Source: an uncultured Pelagibacteraceae bacterium
GTDB lineage: Bacteria; Pseudomonadota; Alphaproteobacteria; Pelagibacterales; Pelagibacteraceae
Length of the DNA stretch: 64,000 nucleotides
Reading direction: 5' to 3'
Assembly (NCBI GenBank): GCA_902633185.1
Contig: CACPFN010000003.1
Span: 1-64,000 of the forward strand
Positions 17,316 to 27,564 of this stretch are shown here, in pieces (the first letter of the stretch is position 1; every line of letters starts with the position of its first letter). The translations under genes and the position numbers were made by a program. The notes beneath the pieces were generated by a model. It saw nothing but the letters and a program-made list of their open reading frames with translations. It was not told the DNA's origin and made no database searches.

Positions 17316-18650
17316 TTAGTTTTTATTTAGAAATGTTTCAGAGGAGTCGTCCATTGCTTTTGCCCAAGCTGTATGATGAACAGGAGCTACTGACCCTGTT
17401 ACTGGAGATGAAAAAGATTTATTTCTATACGTTGATATATCTTCAACCTTATGATGTTCCCATTCTTTAAAATGTTTTCTGATTAGTTCAAAATCTATTT
17501 TTGGATAATCTGACATCTCATGTAATTCTTTTGTGTATTCAGTCTGAAAATCAATCATCTGATCAGGATTTTCTAGTTTTTCTTCTAAAGCAACCCATTT
17601 ATTAATATCTTTTTCAATATCCCCTCCATTTGGCATATTTATTTTCCCCATTATAACATCTCTTGCGTACCAAGCTTGGCAATCAAACATATTGAATGTA
17701 TGAAACTGATCTTGCATTCCTAGATACAAAAGTTTGTGATTATCCTGCCAAACAACACCTTTGTATAATTTTGGAGGATAAAGTCTGTTTCTTGTTTTAA
17801 GTTTTAAATTTTCTTCCAAGAAAGGAAAATGATGTAGGTAACCAGTACATAGTATTATTACATCTGCATCCTGTTCCGTGCCATCTTTAAAAATTGCTTT
17901 TTTTCCCTCTAATCTATCTAAATAGAATACTTCCTTCATTCCTTCAGGCCATTTAAAACCCATAGGATTATGCCTGTAGCCAATTGTTACACTTTTTGCT
18001 CCATATTTATTGCATTGAAGCGCAATATCCTCAGCGGAATAACTGCTTCCTAAAACTATAATATTTTTTCCTCTAAATTCTTCTGCATCTCTAAAATCAT
18101 GTGAGTGCATTATTCTTCCAGGAAATGAACTCATACCTTTATATTCAGGTATAAAAGGAACTGAAAAATGACCAGTGGACACTACAACGTAATCAAAATG
18201 ATCAGTTAAAATTTTATCATTTTCTTTATCTTGATAGCTAACTTCAAATTTGTCTGATTTAAAAACTGTATTAACTACTCTTGTATTAAATTTAATTTTA
18301 TTTCTTAAATTTCCTTTATTTACTCTACTAGTTATATAATCATAAAGTACTTCTCTAGGAGGGAAAGAAGGAATTGGCTTTCCAAAATGTTCATCAAAAG
18401 AATAATCTGCGAATTCAAGACACTCTTTAGGTCCATTTGACCAAAGATATCTGTACATACTATTATGAACTGGATCTCCATATTGGTCAGATCCCGTTCT
18501 CCAGCTATAATTCCAAAGACCTCCCCAATCACTTTGTTTTTCGAAGCAAACTATTTCAGGTATTTTGTCTCCTTTTTTCTCGGCATGTTCAAAAGCCCTG
18601 AGTATTGATAACCCACAAGGTCCAGCACCGATAATAGCGACTTTAGTCAT
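17316..18650 (-). CDS. tmm: Trimethylamine monooxygenase (flavin-containing monooxygenase)
   Basis: 444 residues. The FAD motif G-A-G-P-C-G at residues 8-13, the NADPH motif G-S-S-Y-S-A-E (about residues 204-210) and a C-T-G-Y segment are present. Length and motifs match bacterial Tmm, which oxidises trimethylamine to TMAO using NADPH and O2. It makes the substrate of the Tdm encoded at 2369-4708. The gene converges with the GH63-like gene and is divergent from the alcohol dehydrogenase gene. Relatives can also oxidise dimethyl sulfide or indole, so side activities are possible. Confidence 0.9.
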   Translation of the reverse strand: MTKVAIIGAGPCGLSILRAFEHAEKKGDKIPEIVCFEKQSDWGGLWNYSWRTGSDQYGDPVHNSMYRYLWSNGPKECLEFADYSFDEHFGKPIPSFPPREVLYDYITSRVNKGNLRNKIKFNTRVVNTVFKSDKFEVSYQDKENDKILTDHFDYVVVSTGHFSVPFIPEYKGMSSFPGRIMHSHDFRDAEEFRGKNIIVLGSSYSAEDIALQCNKYGAKSVTIGYRHNPMGFKWPEGMKEVFYLDRLEGKKAIFKDGTEQDADVIILCTGYLHHFPFLEENLKLKTRNRLYPPKLYKGVVWQDNHKLLYLGMQDQFHTFNMFDCQAWYARDVIMGKINMPNGGDIEKDINKWVALEEKLENPDQMIDFQTEYTKELHEMSDYPKIDFELIRKHFKEWEHHKVEDISTYRNKSFSSPVTGSVAPVHHTAWAKAMDDSSETFLNKN

Positions 18651-18726
18651 GATAATTTTTCCTCTACAATTAAAATTATAAATATATTGTACTAAGAAAA
18701 ATAGAAAAATTAAATATTATTTTAAT

Positions 18727-19884
18727 ATGAAAACTAATTGGAATTATCCTACTACAATTTGGGTTGGAGAGAACAGAATTCAAGATTTAGGTATAGCATG
18801 CAAAAATCTAAAAATCGATAAACCATTATTTGTCACAGATAAGGATTTAATTAATCTAAAAATGGTTCAAGATATTATTTTAGATTTAAAAAAAACCTTT
18901 AATCATCTTCAAGTTTTTTCAAATTTTTCAGGTAATCCTGTAGGCGAGAATGTGGAAGAGGGAGTGGGGGAGTTTAAAAAATTAGGTTGTGATGGAGTTA
19001 TTGCATTTGGTGGCGGCAGCGGTCTTGATGTAGGCAAAGCTATTGCTTTTATGTCAGGACAGTCTAGATCAATATGGGATTTTGAAGATATAGGTGATTA
19101 TTGGAAAAGAGCAGATGAAACTAACATTGCACCTATCATTGCTGTACCCACTACAGCAGGGACAGGATCAGAAACTGGAAGAGCATCAGCTATAATCAAT
19201 AAACAAACAGGTATAAAAAAAATTATTTTCCACCCGAAATTTTTACCTTCAATTGTAATTTTAGATCCTAATTTAACTTTAGATCTTTCTCCAAGATTGA
19301 CTGCAGCGACAGGTATGGATGCTTTGGCACACAATTTAGAAGCTTTTTGTGCACCAGGATTCCACCCGATGGCTGATGGAATTGCGATTGAGGGAATGAA
19401 GTTAATTAAAAACTCATTAATTAAAGCAGTTAAGAACGGTAAAGATTTAAATGCTAGAGCAGAATTATTAGCTTCAGCTAGTATGGGTTCTACCGCTTTT
19501 CAAAAAGGGCTTGGTGCTATTCATTCTTTAAGCCACCCTATTAATGCACAATTTAATGTTCACCACGGTTTATCAAATGCTATCTTTATGCCTTATGTAT
19601 TAACTTTTAACAAAGATATGATTGAAAAAAGGATAATTTCTATATGTGATTATCTCGAACTCGATAAAAGTTTTGATAGTTTTTTGAAGTGGATTTTAGA
19701 ACTAAGAAAAGAATTAAATATACCGCATAAACTATCAGAAATTGTTGATGTAAATAAAATAAATTTAGAGCAGTTATCAGTTATGGCATTAGAAGATCCA
19801 TCAACTTCTACCAATCCAAGGACAATGATTAAGGATGACATGAAAGCACTTTATGAACACAGTATTTCAGGTAAATTATTTTAA
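18727..19884 (+). CDS. Iron-containing (type III) alcohol dehydrogenase
   Basis: 385 residues. The NAD-binding G-G-G-S-G-L-D-V-G-K-A stretch is at about residues 96-106. The metal site is intact: G-M-D-A-L-A-H-N-L-E-A at about residue 197 and H-S-L-S-H-P ... H-H-G plus an upstream Asp. Family members oxidise short-chain alcohols or reduce aldehydes with NAD(P). In SAR11, an enzyme of this class has been linked to methanol and other short alcohols, which would fit this C1-rich neighbourhood. It overlaps the amidotransferase gene by one base. Confidence 0.85.
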   Translation: MKTNWNYPTTIWVGENRIQDLGIACKNLKIDKPLFVTDKDLINLKMVQDIILDLKKTFNHLQVFSNFSGNPVGENVEEGVGEFKKLGCDGVIAFGGGSGLDVGKAIAFMSGQSRSIWDFEDIGDYWKRADETNIAPIIAVPTTAGTGSETGRASAIINKQTGIKKIIFHPKFLPSIVILDPNLTLDLSPRLTAATGMDALAHNLEAFCAPGFHPMADGIAIEGMKLIKNSLIKAVKNGKDLNARAELLASASMGSTAFQKGLGAIHSLSHPINAQFNVHHGLSNAIFMPYVLTFNKDMIEKRIISICDYLELDKSFDSFLKWILELRKELNIPHKLSEIVDVNKINLEQLSVMALEDPSTSTNPRTMIKDDMKALYEHSISGKLF

Positions 19885-20666
19885 TGAAAAGAATTCTTAT
19901 AGTTGAAGGTAATCTTAGAGAAGAAAATCAAAGCTTTACTGATGGTGGAATTAAAACTCATACTGAAAGTTTAAAAGATAGTATTAGTTATTTTACAGAT
20001 CAATTAGATATTGATGTTGTTAACCCTTCATCAGATGAAAATATTAATGAAGTAGCTAAAGATTTAACTAAATATCATGGAATGATATGGGGTGGTAGTA
20101 GTTTAAATATTTACAATGATACTCCAGAAATAAGAAGACAAATAAACTTTATGAGGGAATGTCAAAAGAATATAAAAAATATATTCGCAATATGTTGGGG
20201 AATGCAAGTTGCTGTGACCGTTGCTGGTGGTGAAGTAAAGAAATGCCCTAATGGCGCTCATAGGGGAATAGCTCATGACATAGAAATAAACGAAAACGGT
20301 CTTAAACATCCGCTTTATAAAAATAAAAATAAAAAATTTAATACCCCTGCATTTAATTTTGATGAAGTTGTAAAATTACCTGAGGGCTCTACATTACTTT
20401 CATCAAATCCAATAAATAAAGTCATGGGTATAAATTTTAATGTTGGTTCAACGAATGTATGGGGAATACAATATCACCCAGAAATAACTTATGCCAAAAT
20501 GATAAGCTTAATTCATTTTAGGAGAGATCGACTTTTAGAAAAAAAAGCATTTATTGACCAAATGGAAATAGATTCTCATGTAAAAATTATAGAAGATGAA
20601 AATAAAATTTCAAATAAAGATGCAAGGATGAGAGAATTAGAAAATTGGCTAAATAATTTAAATTAA
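19884..20666 (+). CDS. Class I glutamine amidotransferase-like protein
   Basis: 260 residues. The nucleophile elbow I-C-W-G-M-Q (Cys near residue 107) and the Q-Y-H-P-E catalytic His-Glu pair (near 195-199) are intact, so a Cys-His-Glu triad is expected. It resembles the stand-alone GMP-synthase-type GATase family (gamma-glutamyl hydrolase or transferase relatives). Its start overlaps the Fe-ADH stop by one base and its stop overlaps the stop of fhs by a few bases on the other strand. The ammonia acceptor is unknown. It is class I, so it is not the class II MgsA of N-methylglutamate synthase. Confidence 0.75.
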   Translation: MKRILIVEGNLREENQSFTDGGIKTHTESLKDSISYFTDQLDIDVVNPSSDENINEVAKDLTKYHGMIWGGSSLNIYNDTPEIRRQINFMRECQKNIKNIFAICWGMQVAVTVAGGEVKKCPNGAHRGIAHDIEINENGLKHPLYKNKNKKFNTPAFNFDEVVKLPEGSTLLSSNPINKVMGINFNVGSTNVWGIQYHPEITYAKMISLIHFRRDRLLEKKAFIDQMEIDSHVKIIEDENKISNKDARMRELENWLNNLN

Positions 20667-22342
20667 AACAAGCCTTCTATTTCACCTTTTTCATTAAGCT
20701 TAATAGAGTCTGCTGCAGGAACTCGAGGAAGTCCTGGCATTGTCATTATGGCTCCGCATATAACAACAATAAATTCTGCACCTGAAGATAATCTTACTTC
20801 TCTAATTGGTAATGAATGGCCTGTTGGAGCACCTTTTGCGTTTGGATCAGTAGAAAAACTATATTGTGTTTTTGCTACGCATATAGGTAAATTTCCATAA
20901 CCCGCTTCTTCAAAAGATTTTAATTGATCTTTTATTTTACTGTCAGCAACAACTTCGTTTGCTCGATATATTTCTTTTGCAACAGTTTCAACTTTCTTTA
21001 ACAAAGGTGTTTTTTCATCATATAAAAATTTAAAATTTGCCTGTTTTTGATCAATTAAATCTACAACATGTGAAGCAAGTTCTTTTGTCCCTTCGCCACC
21101 ATTTGACCAATGAGTGCATAAATTAGCTTTAACTCCCATATTATCACAAGCATTTATTAACTCTTTTACCTCATTATCTGTATCAGCAACAAAATGATTA
21201 ACAGCAACTGCTACCGGTAAACCAAATTTTTTTACGTTTTCAATATGTCTTTCTAAATTTACTAAACCTTTTTTTAACGCTTCTACATTTTCATTTTTTA
21301 AATCATCTTTAGCTACACCACCGTGCATTTTTAATGCTCTGATTGTTGCAACTATAACTACACACTCAGGTTTTAAATTTGATTTTCTACATTTAATATC
21401 TAAAAATTTTTCTGCTCCTAGGTCTGCTCCAAATCCAGCTTCAGTTACAACATAATCAGCTAGTTTTAAACCTGCTTTAGTTGCTATTACAGAGTTACAA
21501 CCGTGCGCAATGTTTGCAAAAGGACCACCATGAATAATGGCAGGATTATTTTCTAACGTTTGAGTTACATTAGGCCTGATTGCTTCTTTTAACAATACAG
21601 TCATTGGTCCATGAGCATTTAAATCTTTTGCAAAAATAGGCTTTCTATCTCTAGTATAAGCAACTGTAATATTACCTATTCTCTTTTCCAAATCTTCAAG
21701 ATCATTTGCTAAACAAAAGATAGCCATTATCTCAGATGCTACTGTAATATCAAAACCATCTTCTCTTGGAAAACCATTAGCTACTCCACCTAAATTAATA
21801 TTGATAGATCTTAAAGATCTATCATTCATATCCATAACTCTTCTCCAAACTACTCTTCTCACATCTATGTTTAATTTATTTCCCCAATAAATATGATTAT
21901 CAATTAACGCTGACAATAAATTGTGAGCAGATGTAATTGCATGGAAGTCTCCTGTAAAATGTAAATTGATTTGTTCCATTGGAACAACTTGAGCATATCC
22001 ACCACCTGCTGCTCCACCTTTCATTCCAAATGAAGGACCTAAACTAGGTTCACGTAAACACACTATAGAATTTTTACCAATTTTATTTAATCCATCATTT
22101 AAACCAACTGACGTAGTTGTCTTTCCCTCACCAGCAGGAGTTGGTGTAATAGCAGTAACTAAAATTAATTTTCCATTTTGTTTGTCTTTCAAACTATCTA
22201 AATATTCTAAATTTATTTTTGCAATATGACGTCCCATAGGGCTAAAAGCACTTGGTTCGTCTGGAACATTAATTTTACCCAAAATCTCATTTATGGGTTT
22301 CATTTTTGCTTCTCGTGCAATTTGGATATCTGATTTTGACAT
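20663..22342 (-). CDS. fhs: Formate-tetrahydrofolate ligase
   Basis: 559 residues, the standard length. The P-loop [10 protein letters not shown] (about residues 67-76), [12 protein letters not shown] and the [13 protein letters not shown] segment are all conserved. The enzyme joins formate and THF using ATP to give 10-formyl-THF; in C1-oxidising cells it can run in reverse to make formate and ATP. It is divergent from soxBDAG, whose product is methylene-THF, so the locus links methyl oxidation to the folate C1 pool. Confidence 0.95.
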   Translation of the reverse strand: MSKSDIQIAREAKMKPINEILGKINVPDEPSAFSPMGRHIAKINLEYLDSLKDKQNGKLILVTAITPTPAGEGKTTTSVGLNDGLNKIGKNSIVCLREPSLGPSFGMKGGAAGGGYAQVVPMEQINLHFTGDFHAITSAHNLLSALIDNHIYWGNKLNIDVRRVVWRRVMDMNDRSLRSININLGGVANGFPREDGFDITVASEIMAIFCLANDLEDLEKRIGNITVAYTRDRKPIFAKDLNAHGPMTVLLKEAIRPNVTQTLENNPAIIHGGPFANIAHGCNSVIATKAGLKLADYVVTEAGFGADLGAEKFLDIKCRKSNLKPECVVIVATIRALKMHGGVAKDDLKNENVEALKKGLVNLERHIENVKKFGLPVAVAVNHFVADTDNEVKELINACDNMGVKANLCTHWSNGGEGTKELASHVVDLIDQKQANFKFLYDEKTPLLKKVETVAKEIYRANEVVADSKIKDQLKSFEEAGYGNLPICVAKTQYSFSTDPNAKGAPTGHSLPIREVRLSSGAEFIVVICGAIMTMPGLPRVPAADSIKLNEKGEIEGLF

Positions 22343-22463
22343 AAATCTAATTACTTATTAATGAGCAGAATTACTATCCTTTTTTGTCACGTATTTAAAC
22401 ATCTAAAAAATATATATAAAAAAAATTAGCAAAAACTTATATTTAATTTTATAAAACTTACGG

Positions 22464-23720
22464 ATGCAGAAATATTCAGTATTTAGTCTAATCAAAAACG
22501 CTTTCTCCAATCACCAAAATTGGGAAGTTGCTTGGAAAGATCCAACTCCAAAAAGTGAATATGATGTAGTCATCATTGGAGGTGGAGGACATGGTCTTGC
22601 TACTGCATATTATTTAGCAAAAGAACATAATATTAGAAATGTAGCTATCATTGAGAAAGGCTGGATTGGTGGTGGAAATGTTGGTCGAAATACAACGATC
22701 ATAAGATCAAATTTTATGTACGATGCTAATGCAAGATTTAATGAATTTGGAATGGATTTATGGAGAAACTTAAGTCAAGAACTGAATTTTAATGTGATGT
22801 TTTCTCCAAGGGGAATAATAAACTTAGCCCACTCTGATGCTCAAATGAACGCATACGCTCGTAGAGGAAACTCTATGAGATTAAATGGAATAGATGCAAA
22901 GTTATTGGATAGAGACGGAGTTAAAAAATTAATTCCAATGGCTGACTTTAGCGATGAAGTACGTTTCCCAATTTTTGGAGGCTTAATGCAACCAAGCGCT
23001 GGTACCGCAAGACATGACGCCGTTGCTTGGGGTTATGCACGTCAAGCAGATGATATGGGAGTAGATATAATACAGCATTGTGAGGTCACTGGTTTTGATG
23101 TTGTTAATGGAAAGATAAAAGGAATTAGAACTTCAAGAGGAGATATTAAAGCAAAAAAAGTTGGATTATGTGTTGCAGGTAGCACAAATATATTAGCTGA
23201 AAAATTAAATATGACGCTGCCAATAGAAACACATGTACTGCAAGCTTGTGTTTCAGAACCTGTAAAACCATTATTAGACGGAGTAGTAACTTTTGGTGCA
23301 GGTCACTTTTATATAAGTCAATCAGATAAAGGTGAGATGGTAATGGGTGGTGATCTTGATGGATATAATAGTTATGCTCAAAGAGGTAACTTGCCAACTA
23401 TACAACATGTATTGACAGGTGGCTTGGCTTTGTTTCCATTTTTAAGTAGATTAAAAATGTTAAGGACATGGGGAGGGATCATGGATATGTCTATGGATGG
23501 TTCCCCAATAATTGATAAAACTCATATTGAAGGTTTATATTTAAACTGCGGATGGTGTTATGGAGGTTTTAAATCAACTCCTGTTTCAGGTTGGACTTTT
23601 GCTCATACAATTGCTCAAGACCAAGTTCATGAATTAAATTCAGAATTAAGATTAAATAGATTTTCTACAGGTCATCTTTTAGATGAAAAAGGTTTAGGAA
23701 CTAAAACCTGGATTGGTTAA
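22464..23720 (+). CDS. soxB: Sarcosine oxidase subunit beta
   Basis: 418 residues. FAD-binding G-G-G-G-H-G is at residues 39-44. The T-A-R-H-D-A-V-A-W segment holds His184, matching the His that carries covalent FMN in heterotetrameric sarcosine oxidase. It oxidises sarcosine to glycine with transfer of the methyl carbon to THF in the complex. It is first of four tightly spaced genes beta-delta-alpha-gamma. N-methylglutamate dehydrogenase MgdABCD is a close homologue; the neighbouring fhs and absence of mgs genes here favour sarcosine oxidase. Confidence 0.88.
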   Translation: MQKYSVFSLIKNAFSNHQNWEVAWKDPTPKSEYDVVIIGGGGHGLATAYYLAKEHNIRNVAIIEKGWIGGGNVGRNTTIIRSNFMYDANARFNEFGMDLWRNLSQELNFNVMFSPRGIINLAHSDAQMNAYARRGNSMRLNGIDAKLLDRDGVKKLIPMADFSDEVRFPIFGGLMQPSAGTARHDAVAWGYARQADDMGVDIIQHCEVTGFDVVNGKIKGIRTSRGDIKAKKVGLCVAGSTNILAEKLNMTLPIETHVLQACVSEPVKPLLDGVVTFGAGHFYISQSDKGEMVMGGDLDGYNSYAQRGNLPTIQHVLTGGLALFPFLSRLKMLRTWGGIMDMSMDGSPIIDKTHIEGLYLNCGWCYGGFKSTPVSGWTFAHTIAQDQVHELNSELRLNRFSTGHLLDEKGLGTKTWIG

Positions 23721-23723
23721 AAA

Positions 23724-23993
23724 ATGTTATACATCAAATGTCCTTATTGCGGTTTAAGAGCACAAAAAGAATTTTCATATGGAGGTGATGCAACTGTAAA
23801 AAGACCTAATATAAATGAAGAAGTATCAAGCGAGGATTGGGATAATTTTGTTTATATGAGAAAAAGTCCAAGAGGGAAACATATAGAGTTATGGCAACAT
23901 ATAGCTGGATGTAGACAATGGATTAAGGTGCAAAGAGACACTGCTACACATGAAATTTTCCAAACAGCAAAAGTCACAGAAGAAATAAGATGA
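23724..23993 (+). CDS. soxD: Sarcosine oxidase subunit delta
   Basis: 89 residues. The C-P-Y-C-G start and the H-I-A-G-C-R-Q-W motif provide the Cys3His zinc site of the delta subunit. It starts 3 bases after soxB and overlaps soxA by four bases (ATGA). It binds the alpha subunit and is structural. Confidence 0.93.
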   Translation: MLYIKCPYCGLRAQKEFSYGGDATVKRPNINEEVSSEDWDNFVYMRKSPRGKHIELWQHIAGCRQWIKVQRDTATHEIFQTAKVTEEIR

Positions 23994-26986
23994 GCCAACC
24001 ATTTAGATTAAATAAAGAGGGATTAATTAATCGAAACAAAAAAATATCTTTTACTTTTAATGGTAAAAAATTATTTGGATATGAAGGTGATACAATTGCA
24101 TCTGCTTTAATAGCAAATGGAATACACCTAGTTGGTAGAAGTTTTAAATATCATAGACCGAGAGGTTTTTTTGGTGCAGGAGTAGAGGAGCCAAACGCAA
24201 AGCTTCAAGTAGAATTCAATGGTCATTCAGAACCCAATGTTAATGCAACAGAAATGGAACTCGTTGAAGGTTTGTCTGCAACGAGCCAAAACTGTTGGCC
24301 ATCAGTAAATTTTGATGTTGGTGCAATTAATAATTTTTTAAAAATGTTTTTTCCTGCTGGGTTTTATTACAAAACATTTATGTGGCCTAAGAGTTTCTGG
24401 TATAAAATTTACGAACCTTTCATTAGAAAAGCCGCAGGGTTAGGGGTTGCTTCGATAGAAAAAGATAAAGAAAGATATGAACATAAATTTGAGTATTGCG
24501 ATTTGTTAGTTACTGGATCCGGACCCTCTGGATTAGCGAGTGCTTATGCTGCTGCAAAAAATGGAGCAAAAGTAATTTTAGCTGAGGATAAACCAAGATT
24601 TGGAGGAACACTTTTAACCGACGACGTAAGCATCGACAATTTATCAGGAAAAGATTGGGCAGAAAAAATAATTACCGAATTAAAATCTATGCCTAATGTC
24701 ACCGTAAAAAATAGATCTCAAGTTTTTGGTTACTATGATCATAACATGCTGGTAATGTTTGAGAGAGTTAGTGATCATTTAGAGAAAAAATCAAAATTCA
24801 CCCCAAGACAAAGACTTTGGTACATTAGAGCCAAAGAAACAATTTTATCAACTGGTTCAATTGAAAGACCAATTGTGTTTGGCAACAATGATACTCCAGG
24901 AATTTTTTTATCAGCAGCTGCAAAAGAATATATGAAAGTCTACGGAGTATTGGTTGGGAAGAAACCTTTAATATTTACAAATAACGATAGCGCATATGAA
25001 ACAGCTTTAGAGTTCAAAAAAAATAATGTTGAACCAATTATATTAGATACAAGGGAAGAACATTCATCAGAATTAATTGATGAAGCTAAATCAAAGGGAA
25101 TTGATATAAGATTTTCTCATGGTGTTATTGTTGCTAACGGATACAAAAAAGTTAAATCTGCAAAAATTGGCAAACTTAATAAAGATAAAAATTCTTTTGA
25201 GAAAATAGAAACTGTAGATTGTGATTGTATTTGTGTATCTGGATTTTGGACACCATCTGTTCATTTAGCATCACAATCAGGAAATAAACTTAAGTATGAA
25301 GAAAAAATTGATGCATTTATTCCAGATAAGAAAAAACAGCATGAGACATCAGTTGGTGCAGCAAATGGATCATTTACATTAGAAGAAAGTTTAAAACATG
25401 GTTTTGAAAATGGTTCAAATCTTTCCGCAAAAATTACAGAGACTAAAACAGAAATCTCAATTCCAAATGTAAATGAAAAGAAATACGGAGCTCATGATAA
25501 ATTTTGGTGTATGCCGTTACCTAAAAATGAAAATCCAAAAAGATTTGTTGACTTTCAAAATGATGTATCTGTCTCTGATATAGAAATCGCACTAAGAGAA
25601 GGTTACAGATCAATAGAGCATGTCAAAAGATACACAACTCTTGGAATGGCAACAGATCAAGGCCGTACAAGTAATTTAAATGGTCTTCAGTTGGTATCTA
25701 ATATAGAAAATAAAATAGTTCCTGAAGTGGGACACACAACATTTAGACCACCTTTCACACCAATTACAATCGGGACAATAGTTGGTCGTGAAGTAGGTAT
25801 GGAATATATGCCGACTAGAAAAACCCCAATGCATGAATGGCATGAGAAAAATAATGCTGTTTTTGTCGATGCAGGTGCCTGGAAGAGACCTCGATATTAC
25901 AAACAAGGAAATGAAACTTTATTTGAAGCTTCAAAGAGAGAGGCAAAGAATGTTAGAGAGAACGTTGGTATCTGTGATGTAACAACATTAGGAAAAATTG
26001 ATATCAAAGGTCCAGACGCAGCAGAATTTTTAAATAGAGTTTATACAAATGCTTGGATGAAATTACCTGTTGGAAAAGCAAGATATGGATTAATGCTCAG
26101 AGAAGATGGAATTGTCATGGACGATGGAACAACAACAAGGATTTCAGAAAATCATTATCATATGACCACTACAACTGCACAAGCTGCAAATGTTTTATCT
26201 CACTTAGAATATTATCTTCAAATTGTATGGCCTGAATTAAATGTAAACGTTGTATCTACAACTGAGCAATGGGCAGGAGCTGCAATTGCAGGACCCAAAT
26301 CTAGAGATATGTTATCAAAATTATATCCAGACTTAGATGTTTCAAATGATGCATTGCCTTTTATGGGCTATAAAGAAGCAGACTTTTTTGGTGTTCCATC
26401 AAGAATTTTTAGAATTTCATTTTCAGGTGAGCTTGCATACGAGATTAATGTCAAATCAGATCATGGCATGTTTATGTGGGAGAAAATGATGGAAGTAGGA
26501 AAAGAATTTGGAAATCAGCCTTATGGAACTGAAGCTTTATCAACATTAAGAATAGAAATGGGACACGTTGCAGGACCAGAATTAGATGGCCGAACAATCC
26601 CATCAGATGTTTCACTAAATGGATTAGTTTCAAAGAAAAAAGATTTTATTGGTAAAAATTCTTTAGGAAGAGAAGCATTTAACGTTGAAAGCAGACAAAA
26701 AATTGTTGGACTTATTCCAATTGATAGAAAGTCTAGTATTCCTGAAGGATCTCATATCGTACAAGATCAGAATGCAAAATTACCTAATCCTAAACTTGGT
26801 CACGTTTCTTCTTCTTGTTGGAGTGTAGAAAATAATAATCCATTTTCTCTAGCAATTATGAAAGATGGAAAAAACATGATTGGTAAAAAGTTTTTTGCGG
26901 TATCACCATTAAAAAATAAATCAATTGAAGTAGAAGTTATATCTTCACATTATGTTGACCCAGAAGGAAAAAGAGTTAGATCATGA
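23990..26986 (+). CDS. soxA: Sarcosine oxidase subunit alpha
   Basis: 998 residues, the family length. The N-terminus (about 15-100) is the ferredoxin-like Fer2_3 fold that lacks cluster Cys. A NAD/FAD-binding domain with V-T-G-S-G-P-S-G-L-A starts near residue 168. The C-terminal third (from about 605) is a GcvT-type folate-binding domain with S-F-S-G-E-L-A-Y-E. In the complex it binds NAD+ and THF and receives the methylene group from the beta subunit. The start codon overlaps soxD and the stop overlaps soxG. Confidence 0.93.
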   Translation: MSQPFRLNKEGLINRNKKISFTFNGKKLFGYEGDTIASALIANGIHLVGRSFKYHRPRGFFGAGVEEPNAKLQVEFNGHSEPNVNATEMELVEGLSATSQNCWPSVNFDVGAINNFLKMFFPAGFYYKTFMWPKSFWYKIYEPFIRKAAGLGVASIEKDKERYEHKFEYCDLLVTGSGPSGLASAYAAAKNGAKVILAEDKPRFGGTLLTDDVSIDNLSGKDWAEKIITELKSMPNVTVKNRSQVFGYYDHNMLVMFERVSDHLEKKSKFTPRQRLWYIRAKETILSTGSIERPIVFGNNDTPGIFLSAAAKEYMKVYGVLVGKKPLIFTNNDSAYETALEFKKNNVEPIILDTREEHSSELIDEAKSKGIDIRFSHGVIVANGYKKVKSAKIGKLNKDKNSFEKIETVDCDCICVSGFWTPSVHLASQSGNKLKYEEKIDAFIPDKKKQHETSVGAANGSFTLEESLKHGFENGSNLSAKITETKTEISIPNVNEKKYGAHDKFWCMPLPKNENPKRFVDFQNDVSVSDIEIALREGYRSIEHVKRYTTLGMATDQGRTSNLNGLQLVSNIENKIVPEVGHTTFRPPFTPITIGTIVGREVGMEYMPTRKTPMHEWHEKNNAVFVDAGAWKRPRYYKQGNETLFEASKREAKNVRENVGICDVTTLGKIDIKGPDAAEFLNRVYTNAWMKLPVGKARYGLMLREDGIVMDDGTTTRISENHYHMTTTTAQAANVLSHLEYYLQIVWPELNVNVVSTTEQWAGAAIAGPKSRDMLSKLYPDLDVSNDALPFMGYKEADFFGVPSRIFRISFSGELAYEINVKSDHGMFMWEKMMEVGKEFGNQPYGTEALSTLRIEMGHVAGPELDGRTIPSDVSLNGLVSKKKDFIGKNSLGREAFNVESRQKIVGLIPIDRKSSIPEGSHIVQDQNAKLPNPKLGHVSSSCWSVENNNPFSLAIMKDGKNMIGKKFFAVSPLKNKSIEVEVISSHYVDPEGKRVRS

Positions 26987-27561
26987 AAAATGTTTCTGCA
27001 CTAGAAAATATTCATAAACATGGATTGTTTGGCAATCACGATAGCAAAGATGAACTAATAAATATTAGGGAAATTAAAGATGTTTTGATTTATCAAATTG
27101 TTAAATATAAAAAATCTTCAATTAGTATTGATAAATTAAAAATAGATAATTTAAATTTACCCAAGACGCTTTTGGTATCTTCAAATTCTAATACAAGAAT
27201 TTTATGGATGGGACCTGATAATTGGTTAGTCGTTTCAACGAATAAAGAAATAGAAAAATCTATTTTAGGAAACCTAAGTCATGATGATTTTGCATTAACT
27301 GATCTATCTCATTCAAGAACAATACTTGAATTAGAAGGTTCTTTGGTAGATGAAGTATTAAAAAAAGGTTGTCCGTTAAACTTAGATGGTCTTGATGAAG
27401 GAAAATGTTCTAATTCTACTTTTCATGCAATTACAATAACTATTGATTTTATTAGTTCAAATCCAAGAAAAGTAAGAATATTTGCCTTAAGAAGTTTTGG
27501 TGAATCTCTTTATCATTCAATAACTGATGCTTGTTTAGAATTTGGCTATAAAGCGGAATAA
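26983..27561 (+). CDS. soxG: Sarcosine oxidase subunit gamma
   Basis: 192 residues. The sequence has the GcvT-like SoxG pattern, with W-M-G-P-D-N-W-L-V and a D-L-S-H-S-R-T segment near residue 107. It overlaps soxA by four bases, completing the beta-delta-alpha-gamma order. The gamma chain is structural in the complex. The gene converges on the transporter gene at 27565 with a 3-base gap. Confidence 0.9.
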   Translation: MKNVSALENIHKHGLFGNHDSKDELINIREIKDVLIYQIVKYKKSSISIDKLKIDNLNLPKTLLVSSNSNTRILWMGPDNWLVVSTNKEIEKSILGNLSHDDFALTDLSHSRTILELEGSLVDEVLKKGCPLNLDGLDEGKCSNSTFHAITITIDFISSNPRKVRIFALRSFGESLYHSITDACLEFGYKAE

Positions 27562-27564
27562 AAA

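Noticed and set aside
19884..20666. Call of MgsA (N-methylglutamate synthase amidotransferase)
   Set aside because: MgsA is class II (N-terminal Cys); this protein has a class I C-W-G-M-Q nucleophile and Y-H-P-E.
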